Assembly (NCBI RefSeq): GCF_005877005.1
Contig: NZ_SSNH01000002.1
Coordinates: 1 to 64,000 of the forward strand
Direction: 5' to 3'
DNA length: 64,000 bases
Source: Sinomonas susongensis
GTDB lineage: Bacteria; Actinomycetota; Actinomycetes; Actinomycetales; Micrococcaceae
Position 1 is the first letter of the stretch. Every line of letters begins with the position of its first letter. This document shows, one piece after another, positions 47,034-58,152 of this stretch. A program made the translations under genes and the position numbers. The notes beneath the pieces are model-generated. The model was not told the DNA's origin. It saw nothing but the letters and a program-made list of their open reading frames with translations, and ran no database searches.

Positions 47034-47978
47034 ATGACCGCTGCCATCACCGCTCGAGGGCTGGTCAAGCGCTACCGCGACCGGGTCGTCCTGGACGGCG
47101 TCGACCTCGATGTTGCCGCGGGCACCGTCTTCGCCCTGCTCGGCCCCAACGGCGCCGGCAAGACGACCGCGGTCCATATCCTCGCCACCCTCGTCAGGCC
47201 CGACTCGGGGACGGCCGTGCTCGCCGGCCACAACCTCGCCCAGGACCCTCAGGGGGTACGGTCCGTCATCGGCCTTACGGGCCAGTTCGCCGCCGTCGAC
47301 AACCTGCTCACCGGCGAGGAGAACCTCCGCCTCATGGCAGACCTGAGGCATCTCGGCCCCCGCGAGGGCAGGCGCCGCGTAGCCGAGCTGCTCGAGCGCT
47401 TCGATCTCACCCAGGCGGCACGCAAGCCGCTCGCCACCTACTCGGGCGGCATGAGGCGCCGGCTCGACCTCGCGATGACGCTCGTCGGAACGCCGCAGAT
47501 CGTGTTCCTCGACGAGCCGACCACGGGCCTCGACCCGCGGAGCCGGCAGACGATGTGGGACATCGTGCGGGAGCTGATCGCCGACGGTGCCACCATCTTC
47601 CTTACCACCCAGTACCTCGACGAGGCCGATCGGGTCGCCGACCGAGTTGCCGTGCTCGACCGAGGCCGCATCGTCGGCGAAGGCACACCGGGCGAGCTCA
47701 AGTCGCGAGTCGGCACGGAGGTGCTGCTCATCAAGGATCCCGACGGCACGCCACGCCCCGAGATCCCCATCGACGGGACGGTCCGTGGCCTGCGGGATGC
47801 GCTCGCAGCAGTCGACGGCGACCCGGCCGCCGTCGTGAGCCTGCGCGCGCCGAGCCTCGACGACGTGTTCTTCGCGCTCACGGGCAGCGCAGCCTCGGAA
47901 GCAAGCACTGTCGGCGCGGCGCCCACCCTCACGAACGCGTCCGCCACGGATGCATCCAGCACAGAGGAGGAAGCGTGA
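47034..47978 (+). CDS. DrrA-type ABC transporter ATP-binding protein
   Basis: The 314-residue ATPase has Walker A LLGPNGAGKTTAV, the Q-loop GLTGQFAAVD, signature YSGGMRRRL, Walker B IVFLDEPTTGLDPRSR and H-loop TTQYLDEAD. These, with the C-terminal extension of about 90 residues, are typical of daunorubicin-resistance type exporters. The last 35 residues are Ala/Thr/Ser-rich. It is coupled to the permease by a GTGA overlap. The substrate is unknown. Confidence 0.92.
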   Translation: MTAAITARGLVKRYRDRVVLDGVDLDVAAGTVFALLGPNGAGKTTAVHILATLVRPDSGTAVLAGHNLAQDPQGVRSVIGLTGQFAAVDNLLTGEENLRLMADLRHLGPREGRRRVAELLERFDLTQAARKPLATYSGGMRRRLDLAMTLVGTPQIVFLDEPTTGLDPRSRQTMWDIVRELIADGATIFLTTQYLDEADRVADRVAVLDRGRIVGEGTPGELKSRVGTEVLLIKDPDGTPRPEIPIDGTVRGLRDALAAVDGDPAAVVSLRAPSLDDVFFALTGSAASEASTVGAAPTLTNASATDASSTEEEA

Positions 47979-48781
47979 CCAGCTTTACTGCCACCGCCGC
48001 CGATTCGGGCACGATGTTCCGCCGCAATCTGCTCCACATGCTCAGGTATCCCGGCCTGACCGTCTTCGTCATCGCCATTCCCGTGCTCCTGCTGCTGCTC
48101 TTCGTCTACGTGTTCGGCGGCACGCTGGGGGCGGGCCTGCCCGGCGGAGGCAGCCACGGCGCCATCCAGGAGTACCTTGCCTATGTCGTGCCGGGGATCC
48201 TCCTGATCGGCGTCGCGGGCATCGCCAACGGTGCGTCCATCGGGATCGCGCAGGACATGACGGAGGGCATCGTGGCCCGCTTCCGCTCGATGGCGGTCTC
48301 GCGAGCCGCAGTCCTCAACGGGCACGTGCTCGGCAACACGGTCCAAGGGCTCCTCTGCCTCGCGATCGTGCTCGGGGTCGGGCTCCTCATGGGGTTGCGT
48401 CCGGGCGCCGGACCGCTCGCGTGGCTCACGCTCGTCGTCTTCCTCGCACTCGTGTGCTTCGCGGTCTCCTGGGTGGCCGTCGCCATGGGAATGACCGCCA
48501 AGACGGTCGAGTCGGCGAGCAACTGGCCGATGATCTTCACGCTGCTGCCCTTCCTCGGCAGTGGCTTCGTCCCGACTTCCTCGATGCCGGGGTGGCTGCG
48601 GCAGTTTGCGGATTGGCAGCCGTTCACCGCCTTCATCGAGACCGCCCGGGACCTGCTCGCGGGGCAGGCGCCGGACGCCCGCTACGGCTGGCTCTCGCTC
48701 CTCTGGTGCGCGCTGTTCGTCGTCGGCGGCTACGTATGGGCGCGCAGCCTGTACGAGCGGAAATCCGTCGGCGCCTCCTGA
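47975..48781 (+). CDS. DrrB-type ABC-2 transporter permease
   Basis: The 268-residue membrane protein has six hydrophobic segments, including VFVIAIPVLLLLLFVYVFGG, VVPGILLIGVAGIANGASIG and the late SMPGWLRQFADWQPFTAFIE amphipathic turn typical of the ABC-2 family. RFRSMAVSRAAVLNGHVLGN is the DrrB coupling region. The GTG start overlaps the ATPase stop. Together they form a two-component drug or lipid exporter controlled with the DUF4097 and RHH genes. Confidence 0.9.
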   Translation: MTSFTATAADSGTMFRRNLLHMLRYPGLTVFVIAIPVLLLLLFVYVFGGTLGAGLPGGGSHGAIQEYLAYVVPGILLIGVAGIANGASIGIAQDMTEGIVARFRSMAVSRAAVLNGHVLGNTVQGLLCLAIVLGVGLLMGLRPGAGPLAWLTLVVFLALVCFAVSWVAVAMGMTAKTVESASNWPMIFTLLPFLGSGFVPTSSMPGWLRQFADWQPFTAFIETARDLLAGQAPDARYGWLSLLWCALFVVGGYVWARSLYERKSVGAS

Positions 48782-48850
48782 CGGCATGGCGACCGCCCCG
48801 CCGCAGCCATGGCCTTCACGCTCACGGGGCAGACGCTGGGGCGGAGACGA

Positions 48851-49969
48851 TCAGAGCTGCGCGGCCGCGGGTGTGTTGCGGAAATGCCCGACGGCGATCA
48901 GCAGCGCCCCGGCGACCGCCCACCCTCCCAGCACGAGCCAGGGGAAGGTCATGTCCGACGACGGGAAGTAGGAGAGCTCCCGCAGGAGCGTTCCGGAGGC
49001 GCCGGGCACGAACCACTGGCCCACGTCGCCCCACGGCGCCGGGAGGAATTCCTTCGGCTGCGTGAGCGAAGAGAGGGGGTTGCCGATGAACATCGTGATG
49101 ACGGCGCCGACCGCTATCCCGGCGCGGCCGATGAGCGCGTTGAGCCCCGCAATAATTGCGGCGGTAGCGGCGATCCCGAGACCGGTGGCGGCCGCGTTGA
49201 CCCAGAAGTCCGACTGCAGGACGTGGAACCAGCCTTGGAGGACGCCCGTGAGGCCGAGGCCGCCGACCACGCCATACGCGAGGACAGCGAAAAGGCGGCG
49301 CCATGTGCCGGAGACGAGCAGCGAGATGAGCACGCCGCCGATGATGCCGCCGATCACGAGCGGGAGGCCCGCCACTGCGAGGCCAGTACCTCGGGGGTCG
49401 TCCGAGGAGAGCGGGACGACGTCCGTCACCGCGACGGTCGGACTTGCGGCGCTCTGCTGGGCGCCGGTCGAAGGTGCGCCCGACTGAGGAGCCGATGCGT
49501 GCTGCTGTGCCTGCTGGAGCGACTGCTTGAGCTGGGCGATGACCTGCTGCTGGATCTGTGCCTGCATCTGGGCGCCCAACTGCGTCAGGGCCTGGGACGC
49601 GATGGAGCTCGCGGCGCTCGCGACCAGGATCTCGGGCGATGCACCCAGCACGATCGCCCCGTAGACCTCGCGCCGCTGAATCCGGCCGATCGCGTCGTCT
49701 CGGCTCGCCGCCGGGTGGATGTCGAGCGCGCCTGACGGGGCCTTCGACGTGACCTGGGCGATCTGGTCCGCGCTTCCGACAGCGGCAATCGGCAGATTCT
49801 GGACCTTCGCGGTGACGCTGGGCCATGCGAAGGCGATGAGCACGAGGCAGACGACGGCGGCGGCAAGGACGGCCGCGCCGAAGGCTCGCCCCCAAGGAGT
49901 GTGGCGACCGGAGCGGCTCTCGGCGCCGGGGGAGTGCTCGGCGGCATGGACTTCCGTCTCAGCGGACAT
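48851..49969 (-). CDS. YhgE/Pip-like membrane protein with Gln-rich external domain
   Basis: The 372-residue protein has one N-terminal membrane helix (30-49), an external part with a Gln/Ala-rich, possibly coiled-coil stretch at 134-160 (QMQAQIQQQVIAQLKQSLQQ), and about five helices between 198 and 361. This one-plus-five layout resembles the YhgE/Pip branch of ABC-2-like permeases, which lack an adjacent ATPase, as here. I chose the ATG at 49969. It is divergent from a TetR gene with an operator-like palindrome between them, so it is probably an inducible efflux-type protein. Confidence 0.72.
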   Translation of the reverse strand: MSAETEVHAAEHSPGAESRSGRHTPWGRAFGAAVLAAAVVCLVLIAFAWPSVTAKVQNLPIAAVGSADQIAQVTSKAPSGALDIHPAASRDDAIGRIQRREVYGAIVLGASPEILVASAASSIASQALTQLGAQMQAQIQQQVIAQLKQSLQQAQQHASAPQSGAPSTGAQQSAASPTVAVTDVVPLSSDDPRGTGLAVAGLPLVIGGIIGGVLISLLVSGTWRRLFAVLAYGVVGGLGLTGVLQGWFHVLQSDFWVNAAATGLGIAATAAIIAGLNALIGRAGIAVGAVITMFIGNPLSSLTQPKEFLPAPWGDVGQWFVPGASGTLLRELSYFPSSDMTFPWLVLGGWAVAGALLIAVGHFRNTPAAAQL

Positions 49970-50021
49970 GGCCGGTCCTTTCGGAAGGGAGGGTCCCTGG
50001 GATGAGAGCGCCCAGAAACAA

Positions 50022-50039
50022 AACGAATACTCATTCATT
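50022..50039. promoter_or_regulatory. Likely TetR operator in the divergent promoter region
   Basis: AACGAATACTCATTCATT is an imperfect palindrome (AACGAAT/ATTCATT arms, ACTC centre). AATGAATGAGTATTC-like sequences are common TetR operators. It lies between the YhgE-like gene and the TetR gene and can control both. Confidence 0.6.
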
Positions 50040-50102
50040 ATTGGGCCCGAGGAAGATAGGCTGTCAAGAACGGACATCCCTTTTCCGGGTCGAGGTGAGA
50101 CT

Positions 50103-50699
50103 GTGCCGAAGGTCAGCGAGGAGCATCGGGAGGCCATGCGGCAGCGCATCCTGGACGCGGCGCTCGCATGCGTCGCACGCAAGGGCTTCGCGGCCGCATC
50201 CATGGCGGACATTGTGGCGGAGGCCGGGCTCTCCGCCGGTGCTGTCTACGTGTACTACAAGGGCAAGGAGCAGCTCACGGTCGACGTCGGGCGGCGGGTG
50301 CTGGGGGAGAGGCTCCGTGCGCTCGAGGAAGTCGCGAAGGTTCGGCCCGTCCCACCCCCACACGAGGTCATCACGGAGATGATGGCCAGCCTGCCCAGCA
50401 CCGAGTTCTTTCCCGGCATCGCGCTTCAGGTTTGGGGAGAGGCCGTGCATCGCCAAGAGCTCGCAGGCGTCGCAGGGCAGATCATTCGGGATGTCACCGG
50501 GCACATTGCGGCCTACCTGCGCGAGTGGCTCGAGTCAGCCCGCGGCCTCACGCACGACGCCGCCCAAGCCGAGGCCGCACGGCTCGCGCCCGCCGTCGTC
50601 GGGCTCGTGCAGGGGTACATCGTGCAGTTCGCCTTCGGCGGTGGAAACATCGGCGAGGCGTATCTCGATTCCGCGCGCGGGGTGCTGGAGAGGCTCTGA
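50103..50699 (+). CDS. TetR family transcriptional regulator
   Basis: The 198-residue protein has a TetR helix-turn-helix (HREAMRQRILDAALACVARK, GFAAASMADIVAEAGLSAGA, VYVYYKGKEQL) and a C-terminal effector domain. I chose the GTG at 50103 with GAGGTGAG upstream. The divergent membrane-protein gene is the likely target, with autoregulation through the shared palindrome. Confidence 0.88.
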   Translation: MPKVSEEHREAMRQRILDAALACVARKGFAAASMADIVAEAGLSAGAVYVYYKGKEQLTVDVGRRVLGERLRALEEVAKVRPVPPPHEVITEMMASLPSTEFFPGIALQVWGEAVHRQELAGVAGQIIRDVTGHIAAYLREWLESARGLTHDAAQAEAARLAPAVVGLVQGYIVQFAFGGGNIGEAYLDSARGVLERL

Positions 50700-50883
50700 C
50701 GCAGTGGGCTGCACACTGGGATGCGGCGGCACCCGAGAGGGGTGCACCACCTTTTACTTGACATAATGCTGATTATCGGCGATCGACGTCAGACCACCAC
50801 CGCCCCCGACAGTGCATGATTGCTCCGTGAAAGCCAACGACCATCGCGAACCTGAACGCGGTGTCCTATCAGAAGGAATTCCC

Positions 50884-51258
50884 ATGGACATGAAGCTCGA
50901 GGTCGTCCCGCTGCCGGTCACGGACATTGACCGCAGCAAAACGTTCTACACCACAGTTCTCGGCTTCACTCTGGATCATGACGTCGAGCCGGGAAACGGA
51001 ATGCGAATAGTCCAGCTCACACCCCCTGGTTCGGCGTGCTCCGTGGTCATCGGGACAGGGATGGGCGGCGGTTCGCCGGACGGCTCTAGGGTGCAAGGCC
51101 TGCATCTCGTCGTGGATGACATCAGTGCGGCGCGCGATTTGCTCCGCGGCAGAGGCGCGGACGTCAGCGACATCGACGATATGGGGGGCGTCAAGTTCGC
51201 CTACTTCAGCGACCCGGACGGCAACTCGTGGGTCCTGCAGCAGATCGGACAACGCTAG
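50884..51258 (+). CDS. VOC family (glyoxalase-like) protein
   Basis: The 124-residue protein shows the two beta-alpha-beta modules of the glyoxalase/bleomycin-resistance fold: LEVVPLPVTDIDRSKTFYTT, VLGFTLDHDV, and FAYFSDPDGNSWVLQQI. The E/H metal-ligand positions are partly present, but no substrate can be inferred. I chose the ATG at 50884, preceded by AGAAGGAATTCCC. The 184-base gap before it contains TTGACA at 50758-50763 as a possible -35 box. Confidence 0.85.
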   Translation: MDMKLEVVPLPVTDIDRSKTFYTTVLGFTLDHDVEPGNGMRIVQLTPPGSACSVVIGTGMGGGSPDGSRVQGLHLVVDDISAARDLLRGRGADVSDIDDMGGVKFAYFSDPDGNSWVLQQIGQR

Positions 51259-51388
51259 GGACTGACGCCGCCGAGTGGGACGTCGCGTGGGGCCGACCAC
51301 CGCTGAGCCATGTCTGCCTACTACTGAGCAGAGACAATCCTCGGGGCGACTGTGTTGCAGCCGTCACACTTGCGGGCAAACAAGATGC

Positions 51389-52474
51389 ATGCGGCGCATG
51401 AATGGCATCGGGCGGGCCCTCGGCAGGAACGCAAGGCAGGCGGCACTGTTCATGGCTGCCGAGGTTGTCCGGGCCTCGCTGGTCGTTTCGGCCCGTCCAG
51501 CGGCGCTGCTGATCCGGTGGGCGTTCCGCCGGGACGGACGTCGGCGCGCCGCATCGCTCGCCGGTTACGCCCCGCACCCGACAAAAGTGCTCCGCGACCT
51601 TCGCTACGGACCTGAGCCCGACATGGTCCTGGACCTCATCCTCCCGGAAGATTCCCAAGATCCTCCGCCGCTGGTTCTCTGGGTCCATGGCGGCGCGTTC
51701 GTCGGAGGCTCAAAAGAGGAACTGACGGGGTACTTCCAGACCATCGCCGCGCACGGATACGGCGTTGCGGCACCCCGGTATTCCCTCGCGCCCAAGCACC
51801 ACTACCCCACTCCCCTGCGCCAGATCGGCGAGGCCCTGGCATTCCTCCAGGGCAACGCCTCGCGACTCGGTCTCGACGCCGATCGAATCATCGTTGCGGG
51901 CGATTCGGCGGGCGCCCACATTGCTGCCCAGGTAGGTGCCCTCGTCAGCACCCCGGGCTACTCCCAGATGGTCGGGGTCCCGGCTCCCATGGTCAGCCAA
52001 CGATTGCTCGGGCTCATCCTCGCGTGTGGCCCCTACGACCTGTCCCTCGCCGGCGATGCCCGCAGCAGCGACCTCGCCCTGCTCATCAAGGCAGTCCTGT
52101 GGTCTTATTCGGGCCGGCGGAAGTTCCTCGAGGACGTTTCCCTCGCCCCGTGGTCCATCACCAACTACCTCACCCGCGAATTCCCACCGACACTCCTCAC
52201 GGTCGGAAACGGGGACCCCCTCCGCGCGCACACAGAGCGGCTCGAAACCGCGCTCAGGCGAGCGGGCCTCGAACCGGAGACGGTGTTCTGGCCCAACGCG
52301 GAGCCGGCGCTCGGCCACGATTACCAATTTCTCCTGGACACGCCTGAAGCCCAAGTGTTCCTCGGCCGGATGCTGGCCTTCATCGCCGCACGAACTCGGG
52401 TTCCGGACGCCGAGCCGCTTCTTGGCCCCCGCGACGCCCAGGACTACGACGTGGCCGAAGGCGCCGGAGACTGA
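51389..52474 (+). CDS. Alpha/beta hydrolase, hormone-sensitive lipase type
   Basis: The 361-residue protein has the oxyanion motif LWVHGGAFVGGSKEEL and the nucleophile elbow IIVAGDSAGAHIAAQ, both of the HSL/BD-FAE esterase family. The acid and histidine lie near VGNGDPLRAHTE and ALGHDYQFL. The first 40 residues include a hydrophobic helix (AALFMAAEVVRASLVVSARP), perhaps a membrane anchor. The start is uncertain; ATG 51389 or 51398 are both possible, and no good Shine-Dalgarno is visible. The substrate is unknown. Confidence 0.82.
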   Translation: MRRMNGIGRALGRNARQAALFMAAEVVRASLVVSARPAALLIRWAFRRDGRRRAASLAGYAPHPTKVLRDLRYGPEPDMVLDLILPEDSQDPPPLVLWVHGGAFVGGSKEELTGYFQTIAAHGYGVAAPRYSLAPKHHYPTPLRQIGEALAFLQGNASRLGLDADRIIVAGDSAGAHIAAQVGALVSTPGYSQMVGVPAPMVSQRLLGLILACGPYDLSLAGDARSSDLALLIKAVLWSYSGRRKFLEDVSLAPWSITNYLTREFPPTLLTVGNGDPLRAHTERLETALRRAGLEPETVFWPNAEPALGHDYQFLLDTPEAQVFLGRMLAFIAARTRVPDAEPLLGPRDAQDYDVAEGAGD

Positions 52475-52609
52475 CCACCGTGTCGCGTACTCGCACCCTG
52501 GACCCAAGTGGCGTCCAGCCAGGATTCGAGTAGCCGATACTCAAGACGACGTCGGCGTTCCCCGTCCAGACTTGAAGTAGCAAACGAAGGGGAATCGAGG
52601 GAGGGTCTG

Positions 52610-52888
52610 ATGTACGCTCACCGCGCCATCGTCGTCGACGCTCTGACCGTGCTGCGGAAGTGCGGCCTCGCGGAAGGGCAGGCCGGGCCGCCAAGAGGCG
52701 TCGAGTCAAGGGACGAGCAGGCCCAAGCCGAAGCTGTCGGGCAGGCAATCGAAGCGATTGGCCCGCAGAAGTGGAACGAGCTCTCCCACCCCGAGCGCCA
52801 GATCCTGCTCGTCGCCCAGACGACGATCCGGCACTACCCCCAGCAAGGCGCGACAATCACTCGGCCACAGTCTGCACGGCAGCATTAG
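52610..52888 (+). CDS. Small hypothetical protein
   Basis: A 92-codon frame beginning at an ATG behind GAGGGAGGG encodes a hydrophilic protein (MYAHRAIVVDALTVLRKCGL near the start, WNELSHPERQILLVAQTTIR later). I do not recognise the family. The strong ribosome site, a hairpin terminator 33 bases downstream and its own gap on the left support a real gene; the codons look like those of its neighbours. Confidence 0.5.
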   Translation: MYAHRAIVVDALTVLRKCGLAEGQAGPPRGVESRDEQAQAEAVGQAIEAIGPQKWNELSHPERQILLVAQTTIRHYPQQGATITRPQSARQH

Positions 52889-52920
52889 GCCATCTGAAGC
52901 ATCAGGGCCTTCTGAAGCAC

Positions 52921-52954
52921 GCCCGGGAACCCGTTGGCTGACGGATTCCCGGGC
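52921..52954. terminator. Hairpin between the small gene and the UvrA-like gene
   Basis: GCCCGGGAA pairs with TTCCCGGGC and CCGT with ACGG (one internal mismatch) around a TGGCTG loop. It lies between converging genes. Confidence 0.7.
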
Positions 52955-53035
52955 GCACGCACGCCTCTCAAGCACCTCCATCTTCCCCGCAGACGCGTGC
53001 CGAAGCCATGGCTGGCAGCGGAGGAAGCGCGAACG

Positions 53036-55429
<2,394 letters not shown>

Positions 55430-55519
55430 GTCTCCATCTCCGAAGGGGTGCTCCTCCCGTCAGTGTAGGCAGCCATGGCTGCGCGACGCTTCTCGAATCC
55501 TGACCGGTTGTGGCGGAAG

Positions 55520-56845
55520 CTACTCCTCCACCCGGTAGACGTGGAAGCTGCTCTCGCTCGCGAACCGGTCCACGAAGACCCCGTTGCGGCTGACCGGGAT
55601 GGTGCGCCCTTCGTCGACCACGTCGACCGTTCGTCCGGCCACTCCCGCAGGCAGGGTGAAAGTGCGCTGCCCGGGCGTCGAGGCGCCGTCCGTCATGGCG
55701 AAGATGTACACCGCTCCATCACGCGCCTTGAGCATGGTCTGGAGCCCGGGCCCGAAGGAGTAGGCATAGGACTGCGAATTGAGGACTGGTGCGAGCTGCT
55801 TGACGAGCGAATCGATCCGCTTCATAGCCGCAACCTGGGGGTCGGCGCAGAATCCCGGGTCGACCTGGGACTGGCGCAAGATGCTGCCTGCCTGACATGG
55901 TCCGCTCAGGCTCTGGTTGAAGTACACAATCCCTCGGGCTTCGTTGATGAGGGAACTCATGACCGCCCCTTCAAGCTGATCTGGCGTGATGTACGCCGTG
56001 ACAGGCTGGCCGCCTGGCCCTCCGTTCAGGTTCTCCACGAACTGCCACAGAGGCTGCAGTCTGCCATCGGTCGCATCCCGCTGTCGGAGCATCTGGATGG
56101 TCTTCCCGTAGCTCGAAGCCGATCTGCACTGGGACTGCGGGACTGGAACCAGATAATTCTCCCGATATGGCGCATCGCTGCAGAAGGGAACGGTGTACCA
56201 GTACATATCGACTGATACGACATCCGTGAAATCGTTGACGTAGGCATTTGCGTCCGAAGGCGACATGTCATTGGTCAGGACGGACTGGGTGTAATTCGTG
56301 TAGGCGAACCGTCCGTCCGCCTTCGCTTGGTTGCTCAGCTGCTGAAGATGCGCTCTCCCCTGGTCCGGCGGGTAGCGCCCGTCGACCTCGTCGTCGAGGA
56401 ACTCGCCGACCCAATTCTTGCTGGACCGGGTGAAGGTGTCGTTGAGCGGCGGTCCTATCCAGTACATGCCGTTGTCCGCGAAAAGGCTGTAAGGGGTCGA
56501 CTCGTCCATTCCTATGTAGGTGTTGATGCCGAGGCTCTTGTCGTATTGGGCTTCGGAATCGGAACTTATTCCGTTGTACCAGGCGACAATAGGAAAGAAT
56601 GACGGATCAGCCCACCCGGCTGCCGCGGCGGCCGGGAATTTCTTCCAATAGTCCGAGCCACCCTCCCAGGGAATTCTTGGAAGACCCGCAAGTGGACCCC
56701 GAGCCTGCGACTCCCCCGGATCTGCAACAAGCCCACTCGCCGGCAAGAGGGCGACGAGCACCGTCCAGACGCACATGAAAAGAAACCTGACCCGGGGCTT
56801 CCCGGGGCGAGAAATGTCCCGACGGTTCCGTTGATGTGCGGACAC
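55520..56845 (-). CDS. Secreted protein with a glycoside-hydrolase-like TIM barrel
   Basis: The 441-residue protein begins with a signal sequence (VRFLFMCVWTVLVALLPASG, cleavage near residue 45). The mature part looks like a clan GH-A type barrel: FFPIVAWYNGISS, NWVGEFLDDEVDG, VVSVDMYWYT and PLWQFVENLNG are strand ends with acidic or aromatic residues. A C-terminal beta domain follows (RTFTLPAGVAGRTVDVVDEG). No family name is secure and catalytic residues cannot be assigned. It is divergent from a sugar-type oxidoreductase gene, which suggests a link to carbohydrate metabolism. Confidence 0.6.
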   Translation of the reverse strand: MSAHQRNRRDISRPGKPRVRFLFMCVWTVLVALLPASGLVADPGESQARGPLAGLPRIPWEGGSDYWKKFPAAAAAGWADPSFFPIVAWYNGISSDSEAQYDKSLGINTYIGMDESTPYSLFADNGMYWIGPPLNDTFTRSSKNWVGEFLDDEVDGRYPPDQGRAHLQQLSNQAKADGRFAYTNYTQSVLTNDMSPSDANAYVNDFTDVVSVDMYWYTVPFCSDAPYRENYLVPVPQSQCRSASSYGKTIQMLRQRDATDGRLQPLWQFVENLNGGPGGQPVTAYITPDQLEGAVMSSLINEARGIVYFNQSLSGPCQAGSILRQSQVDPGFCADPQVAAMKRIDSLVKQLAPVLNSQSYAYSFGPGLQTMLKARDGAVYIFAMTDGASTPGQRTFTLPAGVAGRTVDVVDEGRTIPVSRNGVFVDRFASESSFHVYRVEE

Positions 56846-57011
56846 AGGAGAACTCTAGAGTCAACCGGGGTGGCGCAACAGCCTCCTTAGGCCCTATCGC
56901 GGCGTTGGACAACACGTGCGGAACGGCAACTCTGGCAACCCAGGGGCGCTCGTCCTCGCCCGTCGATAGGGTCACGGTAGGGAGAGTCGGGACCTCGGGG
57001 GTCAATGAGAC

Positions 57012-58109
57012 ATGGAGAGCACAAGGAAACTTCGCGTGGGCGTCGGCGGCGCGGCGTGGCGCGGACAGTACTTCGTCCGACTCATCGCGCAGCTCCCCAG
57101 CCTGATGGAGTGCGTAGGGGTCGTCGCGCGCAGGGAGTCCGTGCGGCAGGAGCTGGCCGAAAAATGGAACGTTGCCGGCTTCGAGACGACCGAGCAGCTC
57201 CTCCGAGAAGGCCAGCCCGATTTCGTCGTCACGAGCGTCAGCTGGGGGGCCAACCCCGACATCGTGGAGGAACTCGTTGGACGCGGAGTGCCTGTGCTCT
57301 CCGAGACGCCCCCGGCACCGGACCTCGCGGGGCTTCGGGAGCTGTGGAGAAGAGTCGGCGGATCAGGACTTGTGCAGGTGGCCGAGCAGTATGCCCGCAT
57401 GCCCACGCACGCCGCGAGACTCGCCGCGGTGCGGCAAGGCCTCCTCGGCGAGATCAGCTCGGTGCAGATCTCCTCGACGCATCTCTACCACAGCGCCAGC
57501 CTCATCAGGCAGTACCTCGATGTCGGCTTTGAAGCCGCTACGGTGAGCGCGCGTCGATTCACAGGGCCGCTCGTGAATCCGAGTGACCGCTCGGGCTGGA
57601 CTCACGATCCGGTTCCCCGGATGGCCACCACGACGATCGCGACGCTCGAATTCGAGAGCGGACTCAGCGCGGTCTATGACTTCACGGACAACCAGTCACG
57701 GAACCATCTGAGGTCGCGGCGCCTCCTGGTCCGAGGCAGCACAGGCGAGATCAACGACGATCGCCTCGTGAGGCTCGTCGACTCGGAGACGATCCTCGAA
57801 TCACGAATCTCCCGCCGCCAGACCGGCTACGAACTGGACCACGAGGGCTTCGACACCGCGCACCTGAGCCTCGACGGAAAGGTCCTTTGGCGCAACCCGT
57901 TCTTCGGCCAGAGATTCAACGACGAGGACATCGCGATGTCGTCGATGCTCGTCGCGATGGCCGAATGGGTTGGAGGCACGGGGCCCGCTCCGTACCCTCT
58001 CGCAGAGGCGGCCCAGGACCATCTGCTCGGACTTGCGATCGAGCAGTCGGCGGACGAGGAGCGCCTCGTGCGGACGTCAGTCGAGGCATGGACGCCACTC
58101 CCCCGCTGA
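57012..58109 (+). CDS. Gfo/Idh/MocA family oxidoreductase
   Basis: The 365-residue protein has an N-terminal Rossmann domain (LRVGVGGAAWRGQYFVRLIA) and the VTSVSWGANPDIVEELVGRG and PVLSETPPAPD segments typical of the family, then an alpha/beta substrate domain. The EKP motif usually found at the active site reads ETPPAPD here, so the catalytic lysine of classical members is missing. Substrates of this family are sugars, inositols and related compounds; which one is unknown. The start ATG at 57012 has only a weak ribosome site. Confidence 0.8.
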   Translation: MESTRKLRVGVGGAAWRGQYFVRLIAQLPSLMECVGVVARRESVRQELAEKWNVAGFETTEQLLREGQPDFVVTSVSWGANPDIVEELVGRGVPVLSETPPAPDLAGLRELWRRVGGSGLVQVAEQYARMPTHAARLAAVRQGLLGEISSVQISSTHLYHSASLIRQYLDVGFEAATVSARRFTGPLVNPSDRSGWTHDPVPRMATTTIATLEFESGLSAVYDFTDNQSRNHLRSRRLLVRGSTGEINDDRLVRLVDSETILESRISRRQTGYELDHEGFDTAHLSLDGKVLWRNPFFGQRFNDEDIAMSSMLVAMAEWVGGTGPAPYPLAEAAQDHLLGLAIEQSADEERLVRTSVEAWTPLPR

Positions 58110-58152
58110 GCAGCCCCTCGGGGGCTGCCCAGCGGCCCATGGCCCCGCTCTC

